A stretch of 36,421 bases of DNA from Fidelibacterota bacterium (GCA_012964235.1 DTUJ01000168.1:1-36421), one strand, 5' to 3'. Numbered from the stretch's first letter, positions 9,813-19,251 are shown. Program-made: numbers and translations. Notes: generated from the sequence alone by a model not told the origin.

Positions 9813-12010
9813 TGCCGAATCCCCTTTCCAAACTTATTCCTTACGTGGTAGGTGAATTCCCGAAACCTTTTCTAAATCTGTATGAAAAAATGGTTATTCC
9901 TAAAGATACCAACGGAAAAACCATAAAGGAGTCTTTGTGGAAAGCGTATGAATTTGGAACTGTCAGACATCAAGGCCAGAAACGTCGCTCAGGGAAACCT
10001 TATTTCAGTGATCATTGTCTTCAAGTAGCAAATATTTTAGCAAAATGGAAAATGGATCATATTACTGTCATGGCTGGGCTCCTTCATGATACTCTTGAAG
10101 ATACTGATACAACCTTAAAAGACTTAGAGGACTGCTTTGGCGAGGATATTACCAGGTTAGTTGACGGAGTAACCAAACTTGGAAATATTGAATTTTCAAA
10201 TCAGCAGGAAAAACAAGCAGAAAATTTTATGAAACTTCTGCTTTCAGTAGCAAAGGATCTCCGTGTCATTATTATAAAGTTTGCCGACAGACTTCACAAC
10301 ATGCAAACCATTGAATATATGTCAAAACTGAAGCAACGTCAAATTGCCAGGGAAACCAATGATATTTATGTTCCTTTGGCGCACCGTCTCGGAATGGCTT
10401 CGGTGAAATGGGAATTAGAAGACTGGGTATTACAAACGCTACATAAAAAATCCCATTTAGAAATTGATTCAAAACTGAAATCAACAAATCGGCAGCGATC
10501 ACGTTATATAAACCAAGTTATTAGCCCCATTAAAGAAGAGTTGAAAAAATATCAAATCCAGGTAGATATCTATGGAAGACCAAAATCCCATTCATCTATT
10601 TATAGAAAAATGATTGCAAGAGGGAAAACATTCGAGGAAATTTATGATCTCTTTGCTATCCGAATAATTGTCGAAAAGGTAGAGCAATGTTATCTTACCC
10701 TTGGAATTATTCACCAGGTATACTCACCGATCCAGGAAAGATTTAAAGATTTCATTGCTATGCCTAAATCAAACGGATATCAATCTATTCACACAACTTT
10801 AATTGGTCCTCGTGGGCACATGGTGGAAATCCAGATTCGAACCAGAGAAATGGAACAAACAGCAGAAATTGGGGTAGCCGCTCATTGGAGATATAAAGAA
10901 GGTAAAACTGTTACAGCAGATTTGGATTCAAATGTGAAGTGGCTCCGGGAATTGGTAACTATACTCCAGAATGAATCCAGTGATCCCAAAGAATTTATGA
11001 ATCTTTTGAAAATAGATTTGTTTGATGATGAAATTTTTGTTTTTACACCCAAAGGAGATTTAATTCAACTTCCTCTGAATGCTTGTCCGATTGATTTTGC
11101 ATTTCAAATCCATACCCAAGTTGGTTTGAATTGTCTTGGTGCTAAAGTTAATCATAAAGTAGTTCCACTTAATACAATCCTGAAAAATGGAGATATGTTA
11201 GAGATTCTTACAAGTAAAAATCAGCAGCCTAGTTATGGATGGTTAAAATTTGTCACCACATCCAAAGCGCGGACTAATATTAGTCGCTTCCTCTGGAGAA
11301 TTGAAAAAAAGGAAAGTGTAAAGATCGGTACGGAAATTCTTGAGAGAACGCTTAGAAAACTTAAGCAGTTTAAACTTTTGAAAACGATTAAGGAATCTTA
11401 CGAAATATGTGGGTACAACTCAACTGAGGCTCTTTTAGGAGCTATTGGAAATGGCTCTATCACCGTTCGAGATATTTTCAAGAAAATTCGACCACTGAAT
11501 GAAAATGTATTGGAAGAAGCAAAAGAGGAATCAACTGAAAATTTTATTGATTTTGCCCGGTCATCTGCAAAAGGGATTAAACTTCAGGGGATTAAAAACT
11601 TGATGGTTAATTTTGGAAAATGTTGTTCCCCAATTCCAGGTGATGATATGATTGGATTTATAACACGAGGAAGGGGAATTACTGTTCACCAAACATCCTG
11701 TAAAAGTCTTCCATTATTAAGTGAAGATTCTGATCGTTTGATTCCGGTAGAATGGGATGTGAGTAGAAAAGATTTATTCGCTGTTCAAATCAAAATTGTT
11801 TGTGAAGATCGAAAAGGTAGATTAAAAGAAATGACCGAGTGTATCGCAGGTGAGAATATTAATATTACAAGTGTTGATGCAAAAGTAAAAGACGGAGTGG
11901 GTATTTCACTCTTTGTTATTAAGGTTAATAATTTGCGTCAATTGGATAGATTAATCCGGAAATTAACTAAGGTCGATGGTATTGATTATGTAGAGAGAAC
12001 TGGGCGATAA
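9812..12010 (+). CDS. Bifunctional (p)ppGpp synthetase/hydrolase (RelA/SpoT homologue)
   Basis: This is a long Rel/SpoT homologue that makes and degrades the alarmone (p)ppGpp in the stringent response. The domain order is the HD hydrolase domain with an intact HDTLED motif (H92, D93) and the downstream DRLHNM segment, then the synthetase domain with YGRPKSHSSIYRKM and the basic RFKD motif (R310-D313). The TGS domain follows (VFTPKGDLIQLPLNACPIDFA), then a C-terminal region with GKCCSPIPGDDMIGFIT and an ACT domain. The basic RxKD version of the synthetase motif is known from bifunctional Rel/SpoT enzymes, whereas hydrolase-dead RelA has ExDD. With the intact HD site this supports both activities. 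Length 732 is standard. The gene overlaps the dnaB stop by 1 nt. Confidence 0.95.
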   Translation: MPNPLSKLIPYVVGEFPKPFLNLYEKMVIPKDTNGKTIKESLWKAYEFGTVRHQGQKRRSGKPYFSDHCLQVANILAKWKMDHITVMAGLLHDTLEDTDTTLKDLEDCFGEDITRLVDGVTKLGNIEFSNQQEKQAENFMKLLLSVAKDLRVIIIKFADRLHNMQTIEYMSKLKQRQIARETNDIYVPLAHRLGMASVKWELEDWVLQTLHKKSHLEIDSKLKSTNRQRSRYINQVISPIKEELKKYQIQVDIYGRPKSHSSIYRKMIARGKTFEEIYDLFAIRIIVEKVEQCYLTLGIIHQVYSPIQERFKDFIAMPKSNGYQSIHTTLIGPRGHMVEIQIRTREMEQTAEIGVAAHWRYKEGKTVTADLDSNVKWLRELVTILQNESSDPKEFMNLLKIDLFDDEIFVFTPKGDLIQLPLNACPIDFAFQIHTQVGLNCLGAKVNHKVVPLNTILKNGDMLEILTSKNQQPSYGWLKFVTTSKARTNISRFLWRIEKKESVKIGTEILERTLRKLKQFKLLKTIKESYEICGYNSTEALLGAIGNGSITVRDIFKKIRPLNENVLEEAKEESTENFIDFARSSAKGIKLQGIKNLMVNFGKCCSPIPGDDMIGFITRGRGITVHQTSCKSLPLLSEDSDRLIPVEWDVSRKDLFAVQIKIVCEDRKGRLKEMTECIAGENINITSVDAKVKDGVGISLFVIKVNNLRQLDRLIRKLTKVDGIDYVERTGR

Positions 12011-12041
12011 GTAGAGAGGATGAGGAAATTCCAGATAATAG

Positions 12042-12458
12042 GTGGGTAGATATTTAGGAATTGACAATGGAGAAAAGCGGGTTGGATTAGCCCTTTCCGA
12101 CCCATTAAAAATCATAGCTACTCCTTTCAGGACTCTTCTAGTTCATAATACAAATCAGGTAATCCGGGAATTGGATAAAATAATTGATGAACAGGATGTA
12201 GAATTAATTGTGGTTGGAAATCCCCTGGGAATGAAAGGGCAACAAACAGTTCAGACAAAACGAGTAATGGAATTTACAGATAAACTCAGGGACATTGGAT
12301 ATAAAGTAATGCTTGAAGATGAACGGTTATCTTCTGTATCAGCAAAACGTATAATGATTGAACAGGAAATCAAAACGGGATATAATAAAGAATTAATTGA
12401 TCAAACAGCTGCGGCGATTATTCTCCAACAATTTTTGGACAAGCAATCAAAAATGTAA
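12042..12458 (+). CDS. ruvX: RuvX/YqgF family RNase H-fold nuclease
   Basis: This is a member of the YqgF/RuvX family, implicated in pre-16S rRNA end processing and proposed as a Holliday junction resolvase. The RNase H-fold start YLGIDNGEKRVGLALSD carries the first catalytic Asp. The motif LEDERLSSVSAK and the final DQTAAAIILQQFLD supply the remaining acidic residues. The length, 138 residues, is typical. The start is GTG (reading GRYLGID), with a purine-rich stretch upstream. The 3' end may overlap the start of lnt, depending on which lnt start is used. Confidence 0.94.
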   Translation: MGRYLGIDNGEKRVGLALSDPLKIIATPFRTLLVHNTNQVIRELDKIIDEQDVELIVVGNPLGMKGQQTVQTKRVMEFTDKLRDIGYKVMLEDERLSSVSAKRIMIEQEIKTGYNKELIDQTAAAIILQQFLDKQSKM

Positions 12459-12486
12459 GTATGGTCTATTTTTACAAGACTTATTT

Positions 12487-13995
12487 TTGTCTTTAATTTT
12501 TCATCTACCTTCTTGGCAGTTAGCCATCCTATCAGGCATATTGATTGGCTTGGCTTATCCCCCTCTTCATCTTGGTTTTTTGGCTTGGATAGGGTTCGTA
12601 CCTCTCATTTCTATCTTTTTAAATGAAAGCTCTTCCTCTGTTGCGAAGTATTCTTTTCTTTCTGCAATTACTGCTAATTTCATTTCACTATACTGGATAG
12701 GGCTTAATAGTGGAGCGGGATTTATTCCCGTATTTGCTTCTCTCATTGGAGCTATCCTTTACCTTGCCCTGTTTTGGACTATTCTTGGATTTCTACTTTC
12801 GAAAATTCATTCTTGGACGGGGAAAGGATTGTATGTCTTTCCCTTTCTTTGGGTTTCCATGGAATGGTTAAGGAGTTTTGGACCGTTGGGGTTTCCGTGG
12901 ATAAATCTCGCATTGACACAAACATCTTATTTACCGTTAATTCAAATGGCAGATTATGGTGGGAGTTATGGAATATCTTTTTGGATTATTTTCTTAAATG
13001 TAATTGTATTCCTGATTTTTACATCGTCTGTTAAGAACAGAAAGATGTGGATATTGCCATTTGGATTAATCTTAAGTTTGTGGATTATTGGATCTATTCG
13101 CATCTCCTTAATATCAAACCAAACTGAGGAATTGAACTTTGATGTCGCAGTAGTTCAACCGAATATTGATCCGAACCAAAAATGGGAACGGGACCACCGA
13201 CAGGAGACATTCGCAGTTATGCATGATTTATTGAATGAAGCAACACAGCTTCAGCCAGATTTGGTTTTATGGCCCGAAGTAGCAGTACCTTCCAATCTTC
13301 GTTTATCCCTTTCCGACCGGAGACCTATTCAGAATAAAGTGGTAGCATCTGGAATTCCCCTGTTGTCTGGGACAGTTGATCACACTGTAAATCAAAATGG
13401 AGAAAAAGAATATTATAATGGTTCAATAATGATGTACCCAGATGGAAATATACAAATGTACCACAAAGTTCATTTGGTTCCTTTTGCAGAATACATTCCG
13501 TTTTCAAGATATTTTCCAATATTGAAAAAACTAAACTTTGGTCAAGGAAACTTTTCGCAAGGAGAAGAGTACACGGTTTTTAAAGTAGATTCAATACAAT
13601 TTTCAAACATCATCTGTTATGAATCCAGCTTACCAGATATTATCCGGGAATTTATTAAGCGGGGTGCGCAGTTTCTGTCAATTCAAGCAAATGATGGTTG
13701 GCTGGGTAATTCATCTGGTCCGTACCAACATTTTGAGCTTGCAAAACTGCGTGCAGTTGAAAATCGAATCTCTGTTGTACGAAGCGCAAACACGGGTATT
13801 TCCGGTATTATTCTGCCAACAGGACGGGTGATGGAAAAAATTTCAATTGGTGAAAGAAAAGTAATTCATGGGGATATATCTTTCTGGAATGGAACAAGCT
13901 TTTATACTGCTTTTGGTGATATATTCGCGATGTTATGTACAATTGTAATTTGCATTGTTTTGGGAATCGGATGGTTCAGACATTATCTAAAATAA
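12487..13995 (+). CDS. lnt: Apolipoprotein N-acyltransferase
   Basis: Lnt adds the third acyl chain to the N-terminal cysteine of outer-membrane lipoproteins and acts in the inner membrane with its nitrilase domain in the periplasm. About six hydrophobic segments fill the first 215 residues. The nitrilase-like domain then shows the expected Glu-Lys-Cys triad: Glu in LVLWPEVAVP, Lys in YHKVHLVPFAEYIPF and Cys in IICYESSLPDI. A final membrane helix closes the protein. The start is uncertain: the track's TTG at 12397 lies deep in ruvX, no in-frame ATG is near, and I chose the TTG at 12487 because it gives the usual short cytoplasmic leader. The enzyme fits the several lipoproteins predicted in this window. 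Confidence 0.92.
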   Translation: MSLIFHLPSWQLAILSGILIGLAYPPLHLGFLAWIGFVPLISIFLNESSSSVAKYSFLSAITANFISLYWIGLNSGAGFIPVFASLIGAILYLALFWTILGFLLSKIHSWTGKGLYVFPFLWVSMEWLRSFGPLGFPWINLALTQTSYLPLIQMADYGGSYGISFWIIFLNVIVFLIFTSSVKNRKMWILPFGLILSLWIIGSIRISLISNQTEELNFDVAVVQPNIDPNQKWERDHRQETFAVMHDLLNEATQLQPDLVLWPEVAVPSNLRLSLSDRRPIQNKVVASGIPLLSGTVDHTVNQNGEKEYYNGSIMMYPDGNIQMYHKVHLVPFAEYIPFSRYFPILKKLNFGQGNFSQGEEYTVFKVDSIQFSNIICYESSLPDIIREFIKRGAQFLSIQANDGWLGNSSGPYQHFELAKLRAVENRISVVRSANTGISGIILPTGRVMEKISIGERKVIHGDISFWNGTSFYTAFGDIFAMLCTIVICIVLGIGWFRHYLK

Positions 13996-14630
13996 CTTTA
14001 ATTATTATTTTTATTCTTCAGGTTATTGTTGCTCAAGACCTGGTCTTGGAAAAGAATACACCAAAAGTAAAACTGGCACCTATTATAAAATCGTTAGTGA
14101 TACCAGGAACAGGGGAATTTTCTCTGGGTAATAAAACTCGTGGGCGAGTTTTTTCTTTAGTGGAAAGTGCTTTATGGATAACGACCATTGGGAGTTTTTT
14201 AATGTCGAATATAGATCAAAGGGAATTCCAGGTGTTTGCCTCCGAACATGCTAATGTATTTGTTTCAAGAAAGGATAGAGAATTCTGGGTTGATATTGGA
14301 AATTATGATACGCGGGAAGTCTTCATTCAGGAACACTTGCGTTTCCGTGATAATGACGCTGTTGAAAGATATAAGAACATAGAATGGGATTGGGATTGGA
14401 AGGGATCAACATCTCAAAGAGAATCTTTCGAATCAATGCGAATCAGCAGTGATCGTTGGGCTCTTGCAGGGAAATTTTTTATCGGTGGAATTGTCTTGAA
14501 TCATATCGTTTCAGCAATTGATGTACTTTATCTTCAGAATCGGTTTTTATCGACTGGAAAAATCACATTTGTTCCAAGGTATGATCCAGTAACTACGAAT
14601 CTTACCTATTCATTGATAGTTCAATTTTAA
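13971..14630 (+). CDS. Secreted or membrane protein of unknown function (DUF5683-like pattern)
   Basis: The protein has about 219 residues. The start chosen is ATG 13971, which gives a clean signal peptide ending IVA before QDLVL. The track's 13935 start would place a non-hydrophobic leader in front. After the signal there is a segment SLVIPGTGEFSLGNKTRGRVFSLVE that resembles the PG-x-G-x-x-x-G-x-x-x-R-G pattern of small FCB envelope proteins of the DUF5683 type. A hydrophobic stretch (about 50-75) and a charged region with repeated Trp and Asp (EWDWDWKG) follow. A second hydrophobic stretch precedes a C-terminal end in Phe (SLIVQF), which could be a terminal beta-strand. It overlaps lnt by 25 nt. 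I do not know its function. Confidence 0.6.
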   Translation: MVQTLSKITLIIIFILQVIVAQDLVLEKNTPKVKLAPIIKSLVIPGTGEFSLGNKTRGRVFSLVESALWITTIGSFLMSNIDQREFQVFASEHANVFVSRKDREFWVDIGNYDTREVFIQEHLRFRDNDAVERYKNIEWDWDWKGSTSQRESFESMRISSDRWALAGKFFIGGIVLNHIVSAIDVLYLQNRFLSTGKITFVPRYDPVTTNLTYSLIVQF

Positions 14631-14712
14631 TCTCAAAAAATGTTCTAATTTGCTGGTTCCAATGAGTGGTCATCATTTCACATTAAATTTCAGTACATTT
14701 CAATAATCAAAG

Positions 14713-15438
14713 ATGTTTCGAAATCCTCTGGTCCGGATTTGTTTTTATCTTAGTTTTTCACTGACAGTATTAATGAATCAAACAGTCTTAATACTTGGAA
14801 TTGGAGTAATTATTTTTTTTGGTTTACTTTATTTAAACCGAATTCTATTCCCTGAAGTTTTAGTTCGAATAACACCATTCTTCAGATTTTTTCCATATAT
14901 GGCAGTACTGTACGTTGGATTCTCCATTTTACTCACTACAGCGACGATGAGTGAAATTTTGATTGAGATTGGTTTTGCATCATTAAAAATATTATTAATG
15001 GTTTCAATCATGGCACTTTATATTGAACAATCATTGTCTTCAGGGGTTCTTATCGCTCTCAGGAGTTTATGGAGTACTCTAAACCGTCCTTGGAAATGGA
15101 TGGAAGACTTTTTCCTTTTTTTCGAATTGATCTTTCGATTTTTTCCTGCTTTTCAGAAGGAGTGGGAGTCAATCCATAAGGGGAAATCAGCTTTGGGGTT
15201 AAATGTTAACACAACCCGTTGGACTCAAATTCAGAATGTTGGGCATGATCTTCCGGGAATTGTTCTGAGAAATTATCGGAAAGCAGAGGAAACTGCAAAA
15301 ATGATGAAGTTGCGAGGTTATGGAAATCAGATTCCGAGGGGCGTAGCTTTTCCAATTAGATTTTATCTCAGTGACGGACTTTTTATCATTGGTATAATCT
15401 GTTGTTTTTTTGGAGTAAATTTTCTTGGCAAGATTTAA
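14713..15438 (+). CDS. Energy-coupling factor transporter transmembrane (T) component
   Basis: This resembles EcfT/CbiQ, the membrane scaffold that couples ATPase subunits to substrate-binding S components in vitamin and metal uptake. There are several hydrophobic helices in the first 120 residues and one or two at the C-terminus. The cytoplasmic coupling-helix signature is seen as AKMMKLRGYG (near residue 200), with a preceding amphipathic region (LPGIVLRNYRKAEE). The length of 241 is usual. No ATPase (EcfA) or S component lies nearby, so it may work with subunits encoded elsewhere. The 3' end overlaps the TTG start of truA by 14 nt. The call is by motif and topology only. Confidence 0.72.
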   Translation: MFRNPLVRICFYLSFSLTVLMNQTVLILGIGVIIFFGLLYLNRILFPEVLVRITPFFRFFPYMAVLYVGFSILLTTATMSEILIEIGFASLKILLMVSIMALYIEQSLSSGVLIALRSLWSTLNRPWKWMEDFFLFFELIFRFFPAFQKEWESIHKGKSALGLNVNTTRWTQIQNVGHDLPGIVLRNYRKAEETAKMMKLRGYGNQIPRGVAFPIRFYLSDGLFIIGIICCFFGVNFLGKI

Positions 15439-16156
15439 AATCACCATACAATATGATGGAACAAAATTTTTCGGTTGGCAGTTTCAGCCGGCAAAAAGAA
15501 CAGTCCAGGATGAATTAGAAAAGGTAATCTCCACGTTCTCTGATGGAGAGAAAATTAAAGTCTTTGGTGCAGGGCGTACCGACACAGGCGTTCATGCTTT
15601 AAGCCAGGTAGCTCATTTTGATCTTAATACTGATTTGGATACTTGTAACCTGATTAAGGCATTGAATGCTCATCTTTCTGAAGATATTCTTGTTGAAAGT
15701 TTAGATGTTGTTCCTGCTGATTTTCACGCCCGATATTCTGCACAAATACGGTGTTATCGTTATCAATGTTACACCGGGAATAATGTATTATTTCGGAATC
15801 AGTCGTGGATAACAGGACAATTAGACCAGTCAATCCTTCAATCAGTGGCTGAGACGGTTGTTGGAGAACATGATTTTCTCTCCTTCTGTAAGTTCAGAAT
15901 TGATATGAAAAGTACTGTTTGTAAAATCTATGAATCCGTATGGAAAAAGCAAGATAAAATGTTAATTTACTATGTTTCCGGGAATCGATTTTTACATCAC
16001 ATGGTAAGATATTTAACTGGTACAATGGTAGAAATATCAAGAGGAAAATTCACGATTGAGTCATTTTTGAATCTATTGAATAATCCTGAAAAAAATGTTC
16101 AAATTTTTAAAGCGCCTCCTCAAGGGCTCATTCTTTATAAGGTTGACTATGCCTAG
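15425..16156 (+). CDS. truA: tRNA pseudouridine(38-40) synthase TruA
   Basis: TruA isomerises uridines 38-40 in the anticodon arm of tRNAs. The N-terminal motif ITIQYDGTKFFGWQFQP and the catalytic motif GAGRTDTGVHALSQVAHF (with the nucleophilic Asp) are both intact, as are RCYRYQCYTG and the late FLHHMVRYLTGT. At 243 residues it is full length. The start is TTG at 15425 inside the end of the ECF gene, giving MARFKITIQYDG. No ATG is available upstream in frame. The 3' end overlaps htrA by 8 nt. Confidence 0.95.
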   Translation: MARFKITIQYDGTKFFGWQFQPAKRTVQDELEKVISTFSDGEKIKVFGAGRTDTGVHALSQVAHFDLNTDLDTCNLIKALNAHLSEDILVESLDVVPADFHARYSAQIRCYRYQCYTGNNVLFRNQSWITGQLDQSILQSVAETVVGEHDFLSFCKFRIDMKSTVCKIYESVWKKQDKMLIYYVSGNRFLHHMVRYLTGTMVEISRGKFTIESFLNLLNNPEKNVQIFKAPPQGLILYKVDYA

Positions 16157-17264
16157 ACTTGTTTTCAGATTGATTGTTCTTTTTCTAGTATTTTTTTGTT
16201 TTCTCCCCAGTCAAAATGATATTACCCAATCCAGAGTTACAGCTATCACCCGTGCGATCAAGAGAGTCAGTCCTTCTGTTGCAAGTATCAATGTAATTCA
16301 ACTCAAAGAAGTGACTACCCGCTCACCATTTAATGATCCATTTTTCCAAGATTTTTTTCCGTATGAGCTTCATCGTCAAAGGATTAAAAGTTCAGGATCG
16401 GGAGTTGTTGTTAGTCCTGATGGGTATGTAATAACAAATTTCCATGTTGTTGAAAATGCACTGGAAATTATTATTACTCTCCCAGGTGGTGAGGAATATG
16501 AGGCAGTTGTCATCGGCACAGACAGTATGACTGATTTAGCTTTACTTAAATTAGAGGGTGGGAATTTCCCATTTGCAACGCTTGGAAATTCTGATGAATT
16601 GATCATCGGAGAATGGGTAGTTGCGTTAGGAAATCCGTACGGTTTATTCGATGTGAACGATCAACCCACAGCTACTGCGGGAATAATCAGCGCAGTGAAT
16701 ATGGATTTCGGCCAGCAAAAATCAGGGCAGGTGTTTCAGAACATGATTCAGACCGATGCTGCGATTAACCCGGGAAATAGTGGGGGTCCTCTTGTGAACA
16801 GTCGTGGAGAGGTTGTGGGAATTAATACATTTATTTTTACCGGCTCTACAATGTCTCAGGGTTCGATTGGGATAGGATTTGCAATACCAATAAATCATGC
16901 GAAAAATATAGCTGAGGAATTAAAAACGAAAGGAAACATTGACCGCAGTTATTTCACAGGGATCCAGGTTCAACCATTAAACCAAAGGATCATTCGGTAT
17001 CTTGATATTCCTGTCAAATCTGGTGTAATCATTGTCGAAATCAAAAAAGGAAGTCCTGCGGAAAGAGCTAAGTTGAAATTAGCAGATATAATACTATCTG
17101 TGAATGGTATTAAGGTGAAAACCGCAGAGGATATCAAGGAGATTATTCTTAACCAAGATCTACGCTCTGGAGATGAATTAGATATTAAAATTTATAGAAA
17201 TAATCAAGAAAAGACTGTAACGATGAAATTAGGAAAAGTAAAAATGAAGTCGAGATATTGGTAA
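16149..17264 (+). CDS. HtrA/DegP-family periplasmic serine protease
   Basis: This is a trypsin-like protease that degrades misfolded envelope proteins. I place the start at ATG 16149, overlapping the end of truA. It gives a signal or anchor sequence MPRLVFRLIVLFLVFFCFLPS, whereas the track's 16095 start adds 18 residues from within truA. The catalytic triad is visible as His99 (TNFHVVENA), Asp129 (MTDLALL) and Ser211 (NPGNSGGPL). A single PDZ domain follows (about 280-370), with GVIIVEIKKGSPAERA and a DIILSVNG segment. One PDZ and 371 residues resemble DegS or minimal HtrA rather than two-PDZ DegP. The N-terminal hydrophobic segment may therefore be an uncleaved anchor. Confidence 0.93.
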   Translation: MPRLVFRLIVLFLVFFCFLPSQNDITQSRVTAITRAIKRVSPSVASINVIQLKEVTTRSPFNDPFFQDFFPYELHRQRIKSSGSGVVVSPDGYVITNFHVVENALEIIITLPGGEEYEAVVIGTDSMTDLALLKLEGGNFPFATLGNSDELIIGEWVVALGNPYGLFDVNDQPTATAGIISAVNMDFGQQKSGQVFQNMIQTDAAINPGNSGGPLVNSRGEVVGINTFIFTGSTMSQGSIGIGFAIPINHAKNIAEELKTKGNIDRSYFTGIQVQPLNQRIIRYLDIPVKSGVIIVEIKKGSPAERAKLKLADIILSVNGIKVKTAEDIKEIILNQDLRSGDELDIKIYRNNQEKTVTMKLGKVKMKSRYW

Positions 17265-17268
17265 AAAT

Positions 17269-17907
17269 ATGATTGCGAAAGAAGGAAGAAAAATCATCCT
17301 GATATTATTTTTTCTAACAATTTTTTTCCGTTTGGTTGGCAATATAAATGGATTCGAATGGTTGAGTTTCGTTTATCTTATCTCAGGCTTATTCTTTTTA
17401 TTTTCTCTCATCTTCTTTCGTGATCCAAAACGCAATATTCCCGCCGGGGATAATAGTCTTGTTTCTCCTGCCGACGGAAAGATAATTAACGTAGAACAAG
17501 TAAATGATCCAGATGTAGGAAAAGGAATACTGGTATCAGTTTTTCTTAATATATTCAACGTACATGTGAACAGGGTGCCTGTAACAGTGCTTATAAAAAA
17601 AACGGATTACAAACAGGGGAAATTTTTGGCAGCGTTTAATCATAAAGCTTCGGATGAAAATGAGCAAACAATTATACTTATGGAGTCATCAAAGGGGCTT
17701 ATGAAAGTAAAGCAAGTTGCTGGACTGATTGCACGACGCATCCATTGTTATGCTCAGGCAGGAAAAACGTTATTGAAAGGAGATCGCCTTGGATTTATTA
17801 TGTTTGGATCCCGTACTGATATTATTTTTCCCTCAGTCTATCAGGTGCAGGTGCATAAAGGTCAAAAGGTGACTGGGGGAGAAACCATTATTGCTAAATT
17901 AGACTGA
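17269..17907 (+). CDS. psd: Phosphatidylserine decarboxylase proenzyme, short type
   Basis: Psd converts phosphatidylserine to phosphatidylethanolamine. This is the short (about 210-residue) form. Two membrane segments lie near residues 8-50, then the conserved SPADGKI motif and NVHVNRVPV. The self-cleavage site is near the C-terminus in MFGSRTD, where Gly-Ser cleavage (Ser181) would create the pyruvoyl group. The gene starts 4 nt after htrA and is followed 11 nt later by pssA, which makes its substrate. The psd-pssA pair is a common arrangement. Confidence 0.95.
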   Translation: MIAKEGRKIILILFFLTIFFRLVGNINGFEWLSFVYLISGLFFLFSLIFFRDPKRNIPAGDNSLVSPADGKIINVEQVNDPDVGKGILVSVFLNIFNVHVNRVPVTVLIKKTDYKQGKFLAAFNHKASDENEQTIILMESSKGLMKVKQVAGLIARRIHCYAQAGKTLLKGDRLGFIMFGSRTDIIFPSVYQVQVHKGQKVTGGETIIAKLD

Positions 17908-17918
17908 ATAATTAAGCA

Positions 17919-18683
17919 GTGAAACCAAATAAAATGAATAAAAATCGCAAACGGTATATTCCTAACATTTTGACTGTGCTAAACATGTTTCTTGGATTTT
18001 CAGCAATCGGGATGTTGATTAAAGGTTATCCTATAAAGGCTGGTTGGCTGGTTTTATTCGCTGGTGTATTTGATGCAGTAGATGGAAAAATTGCTCGTTT
18101 ATTGGGAATTCCATCGAGGTTTGGGTCCGAATTTGATTCATTTGCCGATACAATTTCATTTTGTGTAGCACCATCGGTTTTGATATATACGACCTATGTC
18201 CAGGGATTGCCACCAATTTTAGGTGGATTAATCAGTTTTATCCCTTTGCTTTTTGGTACAATTCGTCTTGCACGGTTTAATGTATTACAGGAGAAAGATC
18301 CAAAACCCTATTTTATTGGTTTGACCACTCCATTGAATGCTTTGTTCATTTTTGGATATATGCTGTTTAGCGATAAAATATCAGGGAATACAGGGGATCC
18401 AAGAATTGCGATTCTCCTTGTGGTTATCATGGGGCTTTTAATGATCAGCCCCGTACGTTTTTCAAAATTTCCACTTATCTCTTTTCGAAAAGGTCGGAAA
18501 AACACCTATCGGTTGTTGGGAGTATTTACTTTATTGGTCAGCCTGATATTCCTCCGTGGAATTGTTTTGTTCCCACTCTTATCGGTCTATATTCTATGGT
18601 GTGTTGCAGCCTGGGTTATCAATCCTCATGAAATAGTTGATTCTATTTCTATCAAAAAGCCGTCGGAAAGAGAGTTTCTCTAA
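17919..18683 (+). CDS. pssA: CDP-diacylglycerol-serine O-phosphatidyltransferase
   Basis: This enzyme makes phosphatidylserine from CDP-diacylglycerol and serine in the inner membrane. The CDP-alcohol phosphatidyltransferase motif D-G-x2-A-R-x8-G-x3-D-x3-D is present as DGKIARLLGIPSRFGSEFD followed by SFAD. About seven to eight hydrophobic segments span the 254 residues. The start is GTG at 17919; an ATG at 17934 is an alternative that would remove five residues. It forms a two-step pathway with the preceding psd. The next gene begins directly after its stop. Confidence 0.94.
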   Translation: MKPNKMNKNRKRYIPNILTVLNMFLGFSAIGMLIKGYPIKAGWLVLFAGVFDAVDGKIARLLGIPSRFGSEFDSFADTISFCVAPSVLIYTTYVQGLPPILGGLISFIPLLFGTIRLARFNVLQEKDPKPYFIGLTTPLNALFIFGYMLFSDKISGNTGDPRIAILLVVIMGLLMISPVRFSKFPLISFRKGRKNTYRLLGVFTLLVSLIFLRGIVLFPLLSVYILWCVAAWVINPHEIVDSISIKKPSEREFL

Positions 18684-18971
18684 TTGAATAGGCGATCTAT
18701 CTTCCTCGTCATGTTTGGTCTTGGATGTGGAGCTCTTATTGGAACTCTTTTAGGAGAATTACTGGGAATGTTACTCCCTGTAGGAGTTGTTAAGGATTTT
18801 TTTCTTACAAGTATTAATTTTGATTTAGCAGGTTTGACAGGACAAGATTCAGGGGTAATAGTCTTGAATTTGATTATATTTACAGTAAAATTTGGTCTTT
18901 CATTGAAATTTAATTTCACTAGCCTAATCGGGTTAGCAACTGCATATTATCTACTGAGATTTTTCCGTTAG
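18684..18971 (+). CDS. Small membrane protein, DUF4321-like
   Basis: This 95-residue protein has two to three hydrophobic helices. It begins at a TTG immediately after the pssA stop (TAATTG). The pattern RSIFLVMFGLGCGALIGTLLGELLG and the central FGLSLKFNFTSLIGLATAYYL match the DUF4321 family of small bacterial membrane proteins of unknown role. The conserved position between pssA and tatA suggests the same transcript. No function is assigned. Confidence 0.72.
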   Translation: MNRRSIFLVMFGLGCGALIGTLLGELLGMLLPVGVVKDFFLTSINFDLAGLTGQDSGVIVLNLIIFTVKFGLSLKFNFTSLIGLATAYYLLRFFR

Positions 18972-19020
18972 TTGGATTATTGAATTAAGTTAAATTCAGA
19001 ATAGTTTAGGAGGAGAAATA

Positions 19021-19251
19021 ATGGATGAAAATAGATTAGTGTACGCGTTATTCAACCTTGGGCCTATGGAAATCTTTTTCATTGTAGTGGTTATTCTAGT
19101 TTTGTTTGGAGCGAAACGAATACCAGAAATTGCCAAAGGAATTGGGCAGGGGATTCGCGAATTTAAAGGTGCGGTAGATGGTGCAAAGAAAGATATTGAA
19201 AATGTTGGAAAAGAGATTGAATCTGAGGATGGTGAGAAATCACCTGAATAA
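19021..19251 (+). CDS. tatA: Sec-independent translocase protein TatA/TatE type
   Basis: TatA forms the pore of the twin-arginine pathway for folded proteins. The short N-terminal transmembrane helix (about residues 17-30) follows an FNLGPMEIFFI start. The hinge, FGAKRIPEIAKGIGQGIREFK, is the family signature, and an amphipathic helix and acidic tail follow. There are 76 residues. It has one of the few strong ribosome binding sites in the window (AGGAGGAG, ending about 6 nt before the ATG). No tatC is in the window. The 180 bp after it hold no gene I can see, and the bat operon follows. Confidence 0.92.
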   Translation: MDENRLVYALFNLGPMEIFFIVVVILVLFGAKRIPEIAKGIGQGIREFKGAVDGAKKDIENVGKEIESEDGEKSPE

